A DNA stretch of 64,000 bases from Nocardioides massiliensis. GTDB taxonomy: Bacteria > Actinomycetota > Actinomycetes > Propionibacteriales > Nocardioidaceae. The notes under the pieces are model-generated. The model had not been told where the DNA came from and ran no database searches. It saw only the letters and a program-made list of their open reading frames with translations. This document shows positions 1-8,511 of the stretch, piece after piece (within the stretch, counting starts at the first letter, position 1; each line of letters starts with the position of its first letter). The DNA lies in NCBI RefSeq assembly GCF_030811215.1, contig NZ_JAUSQM010000001.1:3878001-3942000 (forward strand), written 5' to 3'. The position numbers were made by a program, and so were the translations under genes.

Positions 1-404
1 TACGCCACCTGCGCGAGCGGCCGGACGACGAGGCGCCGTTCGACGCGCTCGCGCACGCCATCCTCGGGCGTACGGCGGAGTTCGCTGGCGCGGGCCGCGT
101 GGTGCAGACCTGGCGGCGCGCGATCGCCAAGGCACCCGACCAGCTGCAGCGCGTCAGCGTGCTGAGCGCGGCCGAGCGGCGCGAGCTCACCGAGCTGATT
201 GCAGGGCGCATGGGCCTCGACCCGGCGCGCGACCTCACGCCCGGGGTGTACGTCGCGGTGGCGGCGGCCGCATCGGAGCAGGCCTTCGAGCACTGGCTGA
301 CCACCGACGACTCGTTGACCCTGCACGAGCTGTGCCGCCAGGCGCTGCTGGTCACGGGTCTGTGCTCGGACGGGGCCCTCGACGAGGGCGACCCCGACTT
401 GTGA
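1..404 (+). CDS. TetR-family-like regulator, C-terminal part (5' end outside window)
   Basis: The frame is open from the first bases and closes at a TGA at 402-404, so only the last ~133 residues are visible. An internal GTG at 99 could be taken as a start, but coding character continues upstream of it, so this is a truncated view of a longer gene. The segment is helical, with residues such as VVQTWRRAIAKAPDQLQ and ASEQAFEHWL, resembling the ligand-binding C-terminal half of TetR-type repressors. The helix-turn-helix half is not in the window, so the family call is an inference from the C-terminal pattern only. An inverted repeat begins at the stop codon. Confidence 0.6.
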   Translation, partial: RHLRERPDDEAPFDALAHAILGRTAEFAGAGRVVQTWRRAIAKAPDQLQRVSVLSAAERRELTELIAGRMGLDPARDLTPGVYVAVAAAASEQAFEHWLTTDDSLTLHELCRQALLVTGLCSDGALDEGDPDL

Positions 405-445
405 CATCTCGCACGAGTTCGCCGGCGCAAACGGTGCGAGATGTC
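403..445. terminator. 12-bp inverted repeat after the TetR-like gene
   Basis: GACATCTCGCAC (403-414) is matched exactly by GTGCGAGATGTC (434-445) across a 19-nt spacer. It lies between the stop of the regulator and the next gene. There is no T tract. It could be a factor-independent terminator of the high-GC kind, or an operator for a dimeric regulator. Confidence 0.45.
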
Positions 446-478
446 GCAAATCGTGCCCGCATCGCGTGAGAATGCGCC

Positions 479-943
479 ATGAGCGACCGCACCATCCGCA
501 CCGCGACTCCCACCGACGCCGACCTCGTGGGTCAGTTGCTGTTCGACTTCAACCACGAGTTCGAGACCCCGTCGCCGTCGGCGGCGGAGTTCGGGCGCCG
601 CTTCGCGGTGCTCCTCGAGCGCGACAACGTGCTGGTCCTGCTCAGCGGCGGCGCGGAGCCGACCGGCTTCGCCTACCTCACGCTCCGCCCCACGCCGTAC
701 GGCGATGGTCCGCTGGCGCAGCTCGAGGAGCTCTACGTGCGACCGCCGTTGCGGGACCAGGGCATCGGCACCGTCCTGCTGCAGGCGGCGCTGACGGAGG
801 TCCGGGCACGCGGAGCGGTGGAGATGCACATCAATGTCGACGAGATCGACACCGACACCCGCCGGTTCTACGAGCGGCACGGGTTCGTCAACGTCGAGCC
901 CGGCAAGGACTACCGGATGCTCTGCTACATCCAGGAGCTCTAG
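479..943 (+). CDS. GNAT family N-acetyltransferase
   Basis: A 154-residue protein of the usual length for a single-domain GNAT enzyme, which transfers an acetyl group from acetyl-CoA to an amine. The acetyl-CoA binding motif A is clear at about residues 80-105 (LEELYVRPPLRDQGIGTVLL, containing the Q-x-x-G-x-G/A pattern). It is followed by the late-strand pattern RRFYERHGF typical of the family. The ATG at 479 opens the domain with the expected first strand (TIRTATPTDADLV). It is convergent with the desaturase gene, whose stop is only 13 bases away. The substrate cannot be read from the sequence. Confidence 0.88.
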   Translation: MSDRTIRTATPTDADLVGQLLFDFNHEFETPSPSAAEFGRRFAVLLERDNVLVLLSGGAEPTGFAYLTLRPTPYGDGPLAQLEELYVRPPLRDQGIGTVLLQAALTEVRARGAVEMHINVDEIDTDTRRFYERHGFVNVEPGKDYRMLCYIQEL

Positions 944-955
944 CGGAGCGGGCGC

Positions 956-2140
956 TCAGGCGGGGCTGAGCGCCGGCGCCGGCCGCGCGAGCTTGCGCAG
1001 CTGCGAGCCCAGGTTGCGCCGGTTGGTCTCGGCGAGCCACCCGTTGGGCAGCGAGAGCCGGACGACCTTGTGCCACGCGCTGCCGACCTGCTGGACCAGC
1101 GGGCGCGAGCAGTAGTTCAGCCCGAACTTGTCGAACACCTCCCGCACGCGCGGGGCGATCTCGGCGTACCTGTTGCTCGGCAGGTCCGGGAAGATGTGGT
1201 GCTCGATCTGGTGCGAGAGGTTGCCGGCGAGCAGGTGCAGGAGCGGCGGACCGGAGATGTTGGCCGAGCCGAGCATCTGCCGGACGTACCACTGCCCCCG
1301 GGTCTCCTCCTCGTCGAGCTGGTCGAGCTCGAAGGCCTCGACGCCCTCGGGGAAGTGGCCGCACATGATGATCGAGTGGCTCCACAGGTTGCGCACCAGG
1401 TTGGCGGTGAGGTTGGCCCCGGCCGTCCGGCGCCAGCGCCGACCCGAGAGCAGGGGCCACGCGACGTAGTCCTTCGACGCCTGGCGCACCGCGCGCTTGA
1501 GCGTCACCAGCGCCTCGGCCTTCTTCTCCGGGCTCATCTTCCGCTTCTCGCGGATGTGCTCGCCGAAGTCGAGGTCATACATCGCGATGCCCTGCTCGAA
1601 GATGCAGGCGGTGACGAAGTTCCAGAACGGCTGGATGAGGTGCCGCTGGCGCCACGGCTGAGCCTCGTCGACGCGCATGATGCCGTAGCCGAGGTCGTTG
1701 TCCTTGCCGATGATGTTGGTGTAGGTGTGATGCACCTGGTTGTGGGCGCGCTGCCACTGCTCCGGCGGCGAGGCGTGGTCCCACTGCCACGTCGAGGAGT
1801 GGATCTTGGGATCGCGCATCCAGTCCCACTGCCCGTGCAGGACGTTGTGACCGATCTCCATGTTGTCGAGGATCTTGGCCAGCGCGAGAGCGGTCGTCCC
1901 CAGCACCCACGTCGCCCGGCCACGGCTCGCGAGGAGGGTGAGGCGCCCACCCAGCTCGAGACCCCGCTGCACGGTGATCAGCCGACGGATGTACGCCGCG
2001 TCGCGCTCGCCGCGGTCGTCGAGGACGGACTGGCGGATCGCGTCGAGCTCGTGGCCGAGCAGCTCGACCTCGTCGGGGGTCAGACCGCCCGGCGCCGAGG
2101 GAGCGCTCGTGGGAGCCGTGGTGGTGCTCATGGGGTCCAT
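956..2140 (-). CDS. membrane fatty acid desaturase (DesA3/acyl-lipid type)
   Basis: A 394-residue integral-membrane di-iron desaturase that would introduce a double bond into acyl chains of phospholipid or acyl-CoA. The three histidine boxes are visible: HNVLH at residues 98-102, HNQVHH at 133-138, and QIEHH near residue 310 (in LSHQIEHHIFPDLPSNRY). The QxxHH form of the third box is the one seen in actinobacterial linoleoyl-CoA/stearoyl desaturases. Hydrophobic segments flank the boxes. The start may be the ATG at 2140 or the one three codons on at 2131 (MSTTTAP). No ferredoxin or oxidoreductase partner is adjacent, so electrons must come from elsewhere. Confidence 0.9.
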   Translation of the reverse strand: MDPMSTTTAPTSAPSAPGGLTPDEVELLGHELDAIRQSVLDDRGERDAAYIRRLITVQRGLELGGRLTLLASRGRATWVLGTTALALAKILDNMEIGHNVLHGQWDWMRDPKIHSSTWQWDHASPPEQWQRAHNQVHHTYTNIIGKDNDLGYGIMRVDEAQPWRQRHLIQPFWNFVTACIFEQGIAMYDLDFGEHIREKRKMSPEKKAEALVTLKRAVRQASKDYVAWPLLSGRRWRRTAGANLTANLVRNLWSHSIIMCGHFPEGVEAFELDQLDEEETRGQWYVRQMLGSANISGPPLLHLLAGNLSHQIEHHIFPDLPSNRYAEIAPRVREVFDKFGLNYCSRPLVQQVGSAWHKVVRLSLPNGWLAETNRRNLGSQLRKLARPAPALSPA

Positions 2141-2168
2141 CCTGCCCGGTGGGACCGAACGGGACGCA

Positions 2169-2285
2169 TCAACGGACGATGACGTTCAGCACGACGGTCA
2201 GGAGCACGGACAGCACCACCGACACGAGAATCATCAGCAGGCATCCCGTCGCCCCTCCGAGGGGGCGGATCTGCACAGGGCTCAT
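2169..2285 (-). CDS. 38-residue single-pass membrane peptide
   Basis: A short gene just upstream of the desaturase on the same strand. The predicted peptide starts [17 protein letters not shown] and continues with one strongly hydrophobic stretch of about 22 residues ending in Val-Arg. A short polar N-terminus, a GGATGC turn and a single C-terminal membrane helix look like a genuine small membrane protein rather than a chance frame. The ribosome-binding site is weak. The 28-bp spacing to the desaturase start allows co-transcription. Function unknown. Confidence 0.5.
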   Translation of the reverse strand: MSPVQIRPLGGATGCLLMILVSVVLSVLLTVVLNVIVR

Positions 2286-2327
2286 GGTGGGGTGGTAGCC
2301 CGTGCCGACCGGGTATATGCCCCGAGC

Positions 2328-4784
2328 GTGACCACCGCCCCCGCCGCACTCCCCGACCCCACCGACCCCTTCGTCCGCGTCCGGGGAGCCAGCGAGCACA
2401 ACCTCAAGAACGTCGATGTCGACGTGCCCCGCGACGCGATGGTCGCCTTCACCGGCATCTCCGGGTCCGGGAAGTCGTCGCTGGCCTTCGGCACGTTGTA
2501 CGCCGAGGCGCAGCGCCGCTACTTCGAGTCGGTCGCGCCGTACGCCCGGCGCCTGCTCCAGCAGCTCGACGCGCCGCATGTGCAGGAGATCAGCGGGTTG
2601 CCGCCGCCCGTCGCGCTGCAGCAGCGCCGCGGTGCACCCAGTTCGCGCTCGAGCGTCGGCACGATCACGACGCTGTCGAACCTGCTGCGGATGCTCTTCT
2701 CCCGCGCCGGTGACTACCCCGCCGGTGCCGACCACCTCGCCGCTGAGACGTTCTCCCCCAACACCGCCGCGGGCGCCTGTCCGCGCTGCCACGGGTTGGG
2801 CGTCGGCCACGACGTCGCCGAGGAGCTGATGGTCCCGGACACCTCGCTGAGCATCCGCGAAGGCGCGATCGCCGCCTGGCCCGGGGCGTGGCAGGGCGCC
2901 AACCTGCGCAGCATCGTGACCGGTCTCGGCATCGACGTCGACACCCCGTGGCGCAAGCTCAAGAAGAAGGACCGCGACTGGTTGCTGTTCACCGACGAGC
3001 AGCCGTCGGTGTTGGTCGAGCCCGAGCCGGGGCGGATCGACCACGGCTACTACGGCAAATTCTGGAGCGCCCGCAAGCACGTCATGAACGTGCTGGCGAA
3101 CTCCACCAGCGAGCGGATGCGCGAACGAGCCATGCGCTTCACCCGCTCCCAGACCTGCCCGGAGTGCGACGGCAGCGGCCTGCGGCCCGAGGCCCTCGCC
3201 GTCACCGTCGACGGGTTGTCGATCGCTGCCGTCAACGCGCTGCCGTTCACCGAGCTGGCCGAGGTGCTGCGGCCTCTCGCCGCGGAGACCGACGAGACAC
3301 GCGAGGTCGCGGCGCGGATCAGCGCCGACCTGGTCGCCCGCATCGAGGTGCTTCTCGACCTGGGGCTCGGTTACCTCTCGCTCGGGCGCAGCTCCACCAC
3401 CCTCTCGCCCGGCGAGGCGCAACGGTTGAGGATCGCCACCCAGTTGCGCTCGGGACTCTTCGGCGTGGTCTACGTCCTCGACGAGCCGTCCGCAGGCCTG
3501 CACCCCGCCGACGCCGAGCCGCTGCTCGACGTGCTCGACCGGCTCAAGGCCGCCGGGAACTCGCTGTTCGTCGTCGAGCACGACCTGGACGTCGTACGCC
3601 GTGCGGACTGGGTCGTCGACATCGGTCCGGGCGCCGGCGAGGGCGGTGGCCGGATCCTCTACTCAGGCCCCGTGGCCGGGCTCGAGGACGTCGCGGAGTC
3701 CGCGACCACCCGCTATCTCTTCGGCCGGGAGCGGCTCAGCGACGCGCTGGACCACGAGCGGCGTACGCCGAACGGGTGGCTGCACCTGCGCGGCGCCTCG
3801 CGGCACAACCTGCGCGACGTCGCGGTCGACATCCCGCTGTGCGTGCTCACTGCGGTCACCGGCGTCTCCGGGTCGGGCAAGTCGACACTGGTCACCCAAG
3901 TCCTCGCCGAGGTCGTACGCCGCCACCTCGGCCAGTCCCCCGACGACCCCGACGATGCCCAGCTCGAGCTCGAGGTCGCCGACGCCGCCGGGCTGGAGTC
4001 GTTCGACCGGCTCGTGCGCGTCGACCAGCGGCCCATCGGGCGTACGCCGCGGTCCAACCTCGCGACCTACACCGGCATGTTCGACGCCGTCCGCAAGGTC
4101 TTCGCCGCCACCGACGAGGCCAAGGCGCGCGGGTACGGCGTGGGGCGGTTCTCGTTCAACGTGGCCGAGGGTCGCTGCGAGACGTGTCAGGGCGAGGGGT
4201 TCGTCGCCGTCGAGCTGCTCTTCCTGCCCGGCAGCTATGCGGCGTGCCCGACGTGTCACGGTGCGCGCTACAACCCCGAGACGCTCGAGGTCACCTACCG
4301 CGACCGCTCGATCGCCGACGTCCTGGCGATGACGGTCGATGAGGCGGCGGGGTTCCTGGACGACGTACCCAGTGCCGCCCGCAGCCTGCAGACCCTGCAG
4401 GACGTCGGCCTGGGCTACCTGCGCCTGGGGCAGCCCGCCACCGAGCTCAGCGGCGGCGAGGCGCAGCGGATCAAGCTCGCCACCGAGTTGCAGCGGGCGC
4501 GTCGCGGGCACGCGCTCTATCTGCTCGACGAACCGACGGCGGGGCTGCACCCGGCCGACATCGCGCTCCTGCTGCGCCAACTCCACCGGCTCGTCGACGC
4601 CGGCAACACCGTCGTGCTCGTCGAGCACGACCTCGACACGATCGCCACCGCCGACTGGGTCATCGACCTCGGGCCCGGCGGCGGCGACGCGGGCGGTCAG
4701 GTCGTCGCGACCGGTACGCCGGACGAGGTCGCCGCGTCGACGACGAGCGTGACCGCGCCGTACCTCGCACGGCACCTGCGCTGA
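2328..4784 (+). CDS. UvrA-like ABC ATPase (UvrA2/drug-resistance class)
   Basis: An 818-residue protein with two ABC modules in the UvrA arrangement. Module 1 has Walker [10 protein letters not shown] (~43-51), zinc-type pairs CPRCHGLG and CPECDGSG, and signature [12 protein letters not shown]. Module 2 has [37 protein letters not shown] and [11 protein letters not shown]. It is shorter than canonical UvrA (~950), matching the UvrA2-like actinobacterial paralogues tied to DNA-binding-drug tolerance rather than general excision repair. The frame is open far upstream, but the GTG at 2328 begins the protein-like sequence. A TATATG hexamer at 2314-2319 lies nine bases before it with no ribosome-binding site, suggesting a leaderless message. 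Confidence 0.85.
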   Translation: MTTAPAALPDPTDPFVRVRGASEHNLKNVDVDVPRDAMVAFTGISGSGKSSLAFGTLYAEAQRRYFESVAPYARRLLQQLDAPHVQEISGLPPPVALQQRRGAPSSRSSVGTITTLSNLLRMLFSRAGDYPAGADHLAAETFSPNTAAGACPRCHGLGVGHDVAEELMVPDTSLSIREGAIAAWPGAWQGANLRSIVTGLGIDVDTPWRKLKKKDRDWLLFTDEQPSVLVEPEPGRIDHGYYGKFWSARKHVMNVLANSTSERMRERAMRFTRSQTCPECDGSGLRPEALAVTVDGLSIAAVNALPFTELAEVLRPLAAETDETREVAARISADLVARIEVLLDLGLGYLSLGRSSTTLSPGEAQRLRIATQLRSGLFGVVYVLDEPSAGLHPADAEPLLDVLDRLKAAGNSLFVVEHDLDVVRRADWVVDIGPGAGEGGGRILYSGPVAGLEDVAESATTRYLFGRERLSDALDHERRTPNGWLHLRGASRHNLRDVAVDIPLCVLTAVTGVSGSGKSTLVTQVLAEVVRRHLGQSPDDPDDAQLELEVADAAGLESFDRLVRVDQRPIGRTPRSNLATYTGMFDAVRKVFAATDEAKARGYGVGRFSFNVAEGRCETCQGEGFVAVELLFLPGSYAACPTCHGARYNPETLEVTYRDRSIADVLAMTVDEAAGFLDDVPSAARSLQTLQDVGLGYLRLGQPATELSGGEAQRIKLATELQRARRGHALYLLDEPTAGLHPADIALLLRQLHRLVDAGNTVVLVEHDLDTIATADWVIDLGPGGGDAGGQVVATGTPDEVAASTTSVTAPYLARHLR

Positions 4785-4803
4785 GACCGGCCGCGGGCGA
4801 GCC

Positions 4804-5472
4804 TCAGCGGGGCGAGCGCCGCGCGGTGCAGAGGAAGACGCCGAAGTCGCGACCGTCCTTGGCGATGCTCGTCGCGTCCTGGAAGGCGACGTCGGTGAAG
4901 CCGGCGCGCCCGAGCTGCTCGGTGAGCTCGACCCGGTCGAAGCCGTGGTGGCCGTCGAAGTCGACCTTGTCGGCGTGGAACGCCCCGTCGCGGTCGCGCT
5001 CGAGGTCGGCGATCGCCAGGGTCCCGCCGTCCGTCAGCATGCCGGCCAGGACCGTCAGCAGGGTGTCGAGGTCGCGGACGTGGTGCAACGCCAGGGAGCT
5101 CCACACCACGTCGTACTCCCCCTCGAGCCGGTCCTGCGAGAGGTCGGCCTGCACGGCGCGCATCCGGCCGGTCAGCCCCGCGGCCTCGATCCGCTCCTGC
5201 GCGACCTGCACCATCCCGATCGACGGGTCGGTCACGGTGACGGACCCGACCCGGTCGGCCAGCAGGATGCTCAGCCGGCCGGTGCCCCCGCCGACGTCGA
5301 GCGCGCGGCTCTGCGGACTCAGCGGCACCGTCGAGGCGATGAGTTCGGCCACGGCCTGCTGACGCCGCTCGTGATCGGGGTCGTCGTCCCAGGTCGCCGC
5401 GGCGTCGTCGAACCGATCGCCTTCGTGTCCATGCGAATGCCCGTGCCCATGCCCGTGCCGGTCCTCATCCAT
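4804..5472 (-). CDS. class I SAM-dependent methyltransferase with His-rich N-terminus
   Basis: A 222-residue methyltransferase. The SAM-binding motif I is ALDVGGGTGRLS (~residues 57-68), with the acidic motif (VTVTDPSIGM) and the post-motif VVWSSLALHHV following in the expected order. The N-terminus is unusual: residues 7-16 alternate Gly/Ser and His (HGHGHGHSHGH), a likely metal-binding segment. It lies 31 bp upstream of the CstR-like regulator on the same strand, but there is no overlap. Substrate unknown; a metal- or metalloid-linked role is suggested by the His tract only. Confidence 0.8.
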   Translation of the reverse strand: MDEDRHGHGHGHSHGHEGDRFDDAAATWDDDPDHERRQQAVAELIASTVPLSPQSRALDVGGGTGRLSILLADRVGSVTVTDPSIGMVQVAQERIEAAGLTGRMRAVQADLSQDRLEGEYDVVWSSLALHHVRDLDTLLTVLAGMLTDGGTLAIADLERDRDGAFHADKVDFDGHHGFDRVELTEQLGRAGFTDVAFQDATSIAKDGRDFGVFLCTARRSPR

Positions 5473-5502
5473 GGTGGCGACCCTAACGCCGCTCCCGGCC
5501 GC

Positions 5503-5766
5503 TCAGGCGAGCGAGAGGAACAGCTTCTCCATCTTCTTGACGTCGACGCTGTCGAGATCGTCGCCGGCGGTGAGGCACTGCTGCAGCCCCGTGGAGATGA
5601 TCGCGAAGCCTGCGCGGTCAAGGGCCCGCGAGACCGCGGCGAGCTGGGTGACGACGTCCTCGCAGTCACGGCCCTCCTCGAGCATGCGCAGGACGCCGTC
5701 GAGCTGACCGCGGGCGCGCTTGATGCGGTTGACGACGGGGGTCATGGTCGTGGGATCGAGCTCCAT
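5503..5766 (-). CDS. CsoR/CstR-family metal- or persulfide-sensing repressor
   Basis: An 87-residue four-helix-bundle repressor of the CsoR family (NRIKRARGQLDGVLRMLEEG). Copper-sensing CsoR binds Cu(I) through Cys-His-Cys. Here Cys35 and Cys64 are kept, but the position of the central His is Gly60 (STGLQQC). Loss of that His with both Cys retained is the pattern of CstR-type persulfide sensors. The gene is last in a thioredoxin-DUF302-repressor operon; its ATG shares one base with the upstream stop (TGATG). Three G/C-tract palindromes upstream of the operon are probable binding sites. The start is fixed by the overlap. Confidence 0.85.
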   Translation of the reverse strand: MELDPTTMTPVVNRIKRARGQLDGVLRMLEEGRDCEDVVTQLAAVSRALDRAGFAIISTGLQQCLTAGDDLDSVDVKKMEKLFLSLA

Positions 5767-6176
5767 CAGTGGCCTTCCTCGACGGCTTGCAGCGACGCCA
5801 GAGCAGCGACGATGCGTTGTTTGGCGTCGGCCGCCACCACCTGCAATCCGGGGTCGTCGGCCATCCCCATCATGGTGTCGGGGTTGAACGCCTCGACGAC
5901 GCTGGTGGACTCGTCGAGGGCGCGGACCACGACGTTGCACGGCAGCACGGCGGCGATCGACGGCTCGGTCGTGAGCGCCTCGTAGGCCAGCGCCGGGCGG
6001 CATGCGCCCAAGATGACCTGCGGTGCGACATCGACGTCGAGCTTGGCCTTCAGCGTGGCCTTGAGATCGATCTCGGTGAGGATGCCGAAGCCCTGCTCAC
6101 CCAGCGCGGCGCGCACCGCCTCCACGGCGGCGTCGTACGGCTGGTCGAGGGTCGCGGCGATGGTGTAGTCGGCCAT
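5766..6176 (-). CDS. DUF302 domain protein
   Basis: A 136-residue DUF302 protein. The family signature is present (DVDVAPQVILGACRPALAYEAL, residues ~48-68), with VLPCNVVVR and AFNPDTMMG following. DUF302 proteins are small cytoplasmic proteins of uncertain biochemistry, often found beside sulfur-oxidation and CsoR-type genes, as here. Both ends overlap neighbours by one base (TGATG with thioredoxin before and with the repressor after), so the three genes are almost certainly translationally coupled. Confidence 0.85.
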   Translation of the reverse strand: MADYTIAATLDQPYDAAVEAVRAALGEQGFGILTEIDLKATLKAKLDVDVAPQVILGACRPALAYEALTTEPSIAAVLPCNVVVRALDESTSVVEAFNPDTMMGMADDPGLQVVAADAKQRIVAALASLQAVEEGH

Positions 6177-6535
6177 CAGGCGCTCCTCTCCTGCTCGGCG
6201 AGGGCGGCTGCGACGTCGAGGTCGCGGACCGCGGTGATCAGCTGCTCCAGCCCCGCGGCAGGCATCGCCCCGGGCTGGGAGAACACCAGCACCCCGTCCT
6301 TGAACGCCATCAGGGTCGGGATCGAGGTGATCTGTGCGGCCGCAGCCAGGCCCTGCTCGGCCTCGGTGTCCACCTTGGCGAAGACGATGTCGGCGTGCGT
6401 CTCGGACGCCTGCTCGAAGATCGGGGCAAACATGCGGCACGGGCCGCACCAGGACGCCCAGAAGTCCACCAGGACGATGTCGTTGTCGTTGACGGTGCTC
6501 TCGAAGTTCTCGGCACCGAGGTCGATGGTGGCCAT
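6176..6535 (-). CDS. thioredoxin
   Basis: A 119-residue thioredoxin with the complete active-site WCGPC (Cys30, Cys33) preceded by LVDFWAS and the cis-proline loop at SIPTLMAFKDG. It reduces disulfides or persulfides in the cytoplasm. A good ribosome-binding site (AAGGAGG) precedes the ATG at 6535. It is the first gene of the minus-strand operon with DUF302 and the CstR-like repressor, reading away from the rhodanese/persulfide dioxygenase operon. The shared control region carries three operator-like palindromes, so it is likely induced with the sulfur genes. Confidence 0.93.
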   Translation of the reverse strand: MATIDLGAENFESTVNDNDIVLVDFWASWCGPCRMFAPIFEQASETHADIVFAKVDTEAEQGLAAAAQITSIPTLMAFKDGVLVFSQPGAMPAAGLEQLITAVRDLDVAAALAEQERSA

Positions 6536-6586
6536 GCGGCCCTCCTTCTCGGGACGTGCGGGTCAGGTTCTGTCCGCCCAACCAAG

Positions 6587-6602
6587 ATACCCCCCGGTGT
6601 AT
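6587..6602. promoter_or_regulatory. CsoR/CstR-type operator 1
   Basis: ATACCCCCCGGTGTAT, an imperfect 16-bp palindrome of the A/T-flanked G/C-tract kind bound by CsoR-family repressors. It sits 51 bp upstream of the thioredoxin start codon on the side of the minus-strand operon. Confidence 0.7.
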
Positions 6603-6641
6603 TCCGAAACCTGCCGGGCAGAACCTCCTCGCCCATCAGGA

Positions 6642-6657
6642 ATACCCCCTGGGGTGT
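6642..6657. promoter_or_regulatory. CsoR/CstR-type operator 2
   Basis: ATACCCCCTGGGGTGT, the most symmetric of the three repeats in the divergent control region and the one placed between the two promoters. Confidence 0.7.
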
Positions 6658-6675
6658 TAACGTTCGGCTCCCTGA

Positions 6676-6691
6676 ATACCCCCCGGCGTAT
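6676..6691. promoter_or_regulatory. CsoR/CstR-type operator 3
   Basis: ATACCCCCCGGCGTAT, 32 bp upstream of the rhodanese ATG. With operators 1 and 2 it brackets the promoters of both divergent operons. Confidence 0.7.
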
Positions 6692-6723
6692 CGGGTAGAG
6701 CACTGGATGAAGGAGGACCACAC

Positions 6724-7050
6724 ATGAGCAGTACCCCGGAGATCGACATCGCACAGCTCGCCGCCGAGGCGGATCGCGCGAGGGTGATCGACGTCCGCGA
6801 ATTCGCCGAGTACGTCGCCGGCCACGTGCCTGGCGCCACCCCGATCCCCATGGGTCAGCTGCCCTCGCGGCTCGACGAGATCGACCGCGCGCGGCCGGTC
6901 TACGTCGTGTGCGCGTCCGGCAACCGCAGCGCCGCGATGACCGACTTCCTCATCGCGAAGGGCTATGACGCCTACTCTGTGGCCGGCGGCACCGCCGCCT
7001 GGTCGCAGGCTGGGCGACCCGTCGAGACCGGCGCACCCGCGCCCTCCTGA
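6724..7050 (+). CDS. single-domain rhodanese (sulfurtransferase)
   Basis: A 108-residue rhodanese with the CDC25-like fold. The active-site loop is CASGNRSA with the catalytic Cys at residue 63, preceded by VIDVREFAEYVAGHVPGA. It would move sulfane sulfur between thiols. An AGGAGG ribosome-binding site lies 7 bases before the ATG. First gene of the plus-strand operon, followed 41 bp later by the persulfide dioxygenase fusion, which fits a persulfide-handling relay. Probable control by the CstR-like repressor through the operators just upstream. Confidence 0.92.
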   Translation: MSSTPEIDIAQLAAEADRARVIDVREFAEYVAGHVPGATPIPMGQLPSRLDEIDRARPVYVVCASGNRSAAMTDFLIAKGYDAYSVAGGTAAWSQAGRPVETGAPAPS

Positions 7051-7091
7051 CCGCCCGCCCACCCCCGCCGTACGACAGCACGGGAGATCCC

Positions 7092-8510
7092 ATGAGCACC
7101 GACCTGACCATCGCTACGATCGAGACCGCATCCCTGGGTGACCGCAGCTACGTCGTCCACGACGGCGAGGTCGCCTTCGTCGTCGACCCGCAACGCGACA
7201 TCGACCGCGTCCTCGACCTGCTCGCCGAGCACGATGTGCGCCTCACCGACGTCTTCGAGACCCACATCCACAACGACTACGTCACCGGCGGGCTCGCCCT
7301 GGCAGAGCGGACCGGGGCGGCCTACCACGTCAACGGCGAGGACGAGGTCTCCTTCGCGCGCACCCCGATCGCCGACGGCGACGTCGTCGCGATCGGCGAC
7401 CGGATCCGGGTGCGCGCGATCGCCACCCCCGGGCACACCTACACCCACCTGTCCTACGCGTTGACCGACGGCGACGAGCCCGTCGCGGTGTTCACGGGCG
7501 GGTCGCTGCTGTACGGCGCGACCGGTCGCCCCGACCTGCTGGGCTCCGACCACACCGACGCGCTCGTGCGCCACCAGCACGCCTCGGCCCACAAGCTCGC
7601 CGAGCAGCTGCCCGACGCCACCGAGGTCTTCCCCACCCACGGGTTCGGCTCGTTCTGCTCGGCCACCCAGTCCGACGCCACCGAGTCGACGATCGGCGAG
7701 GAGAAGCAGGAGAACCCTGCGCTCACCCAGGACGAGGAGACCTACGTCCGCGAGCTGCTCGACGGGCTGGGCGCCTACCCGGCCTACTACGCTCACATGG
7801 GTCCCGCCAACGCCGCCGGCCCGGACGCCCCGGACCTGTCCCCTGTCCAGGAAGCCGACGCCACGGAGCTGCGCCGCCGGATCGAGGCCGGCGAGTGGGT
7901 CGTCGACCTGCGCACCCGCACCGCCTTCGCGGCCGGGCACGCGCCGGGCACCGTCAACTTCGGGCTCGACGGCGCCTTCGCCACCTACCTCGGCTGGCTG
8001 ATCGAGTGGGGCACGCCGGTGACGCTGCTCGGTGAGACCGCCGACGACGTCGCCACCGCCCAGCGCGAGCTGGTCCGCATCGGCATCGACCGGCCCGCGG
8101 CGCAGGCCACCGGCGGACCCGAGGACTGGGCCACCGGCGAGCTCGGCTCGTTCCCGACCGCCACGTTCGCCGACCTGGCCGACGTGCGCCACCACCGCGA
8201 GGTCGTCGTGCTCGACGTACGTCGTGCCGACGAGTACGACAAGCAGGCCATCTCCGGGGCGGTCAACATCCCCATCCACGACCTGCCCAAGCGCGTGGCC
8301 GAGGTGCCCGAGGGGGAGGTCTGGGTGCACTGCGCCGGTGGCTACCGCGCCTCGATCGCCGCCTCCTTCCTCGCCGCGGCCGGCCGGAAGCTGGTCGCGA
8401 TCGACGACACCTTCGACAACGCCGAGAAGGTGAACCTGCACCTGGTCACCCCCGGCGAGCAGGACAGCGGCCAGGACAGCGAGCAGGACAGCACCGAGGG
8501 CACCGCCTGA
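7092..8510 (+). CDS. persulfide dioxygenase-rhodanese fusion (MBL-fold)
   Basis: A 472-residue fusion. The N-terminal metallo-beta-lactamase domain (~1-230) carries the ETHE1-type iron site (THIHNDYVTGG, TPGHTYTHLSY, FPTHGFGSFC) that oxidises glutathione- or low-molecular-weight persulfide to sulfite. A rhodanese-like repeat without an active Cys follows (DLRTRTAFAAGHAPGTVNFG). The last domain is an active rhodanese (VWVHCAGGYRASIAAS). The tail is an acidic Gln/Asp/Ser repeat. Known relatives (CstB/Blh type) oxidise persulfide and process sulfite or thiosulfate. The sulfite exporter gene begins 1 nt after its stop. Confidence 0.92.
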   Translation: MSTDLTIATIETASLGDRSYVVHDGEVAFVVDPQRDIDRVLDLLAEHDVRLTDVFETHIHNDYVTGGLALAERTGAAYHVNGEDEVSFARTPIADGDVVAIGDRIRVRAIATPGHTYTHLSYALTDGDEPVAVFTGGSLLYGATGRPDLLGSDHTDALVRHQHASAHKLAEQLPDATEVFPTHGFGSFCSATQSDATESTIGEEKQENPALTQDEETYVRELLDGLGAYPAYYAHMGPANAAGPDAPDLSPVQEADATELRRRIEAGEWVVDLRTRTAFAAGHAPGTVNFGLDGAFATYLGWLIEWGTPVTLLGETADDVATAQRELVRIGIDRPAAQATGGPEDWATGELGSFPTATFADLADVRHHREVVVLDVRRADEYDKQAISGAVNIPIHDLPKRVAEVPEGEVWVHCAGGYRASIAASFLAAAGRKLVAIDDTFDNAEKVNLHLVTPGEQDSGQDSEQDSTEGTA

Positions 8511-8511
8511 G

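Noticed and set aside
6541-6720. Treating the G/C-tract repeats as transcription terminators
   Set aside because: They lie between divergent start codons, are A/T-flanked 16-bp palindromes with no loop, and match CsoR-family operators.
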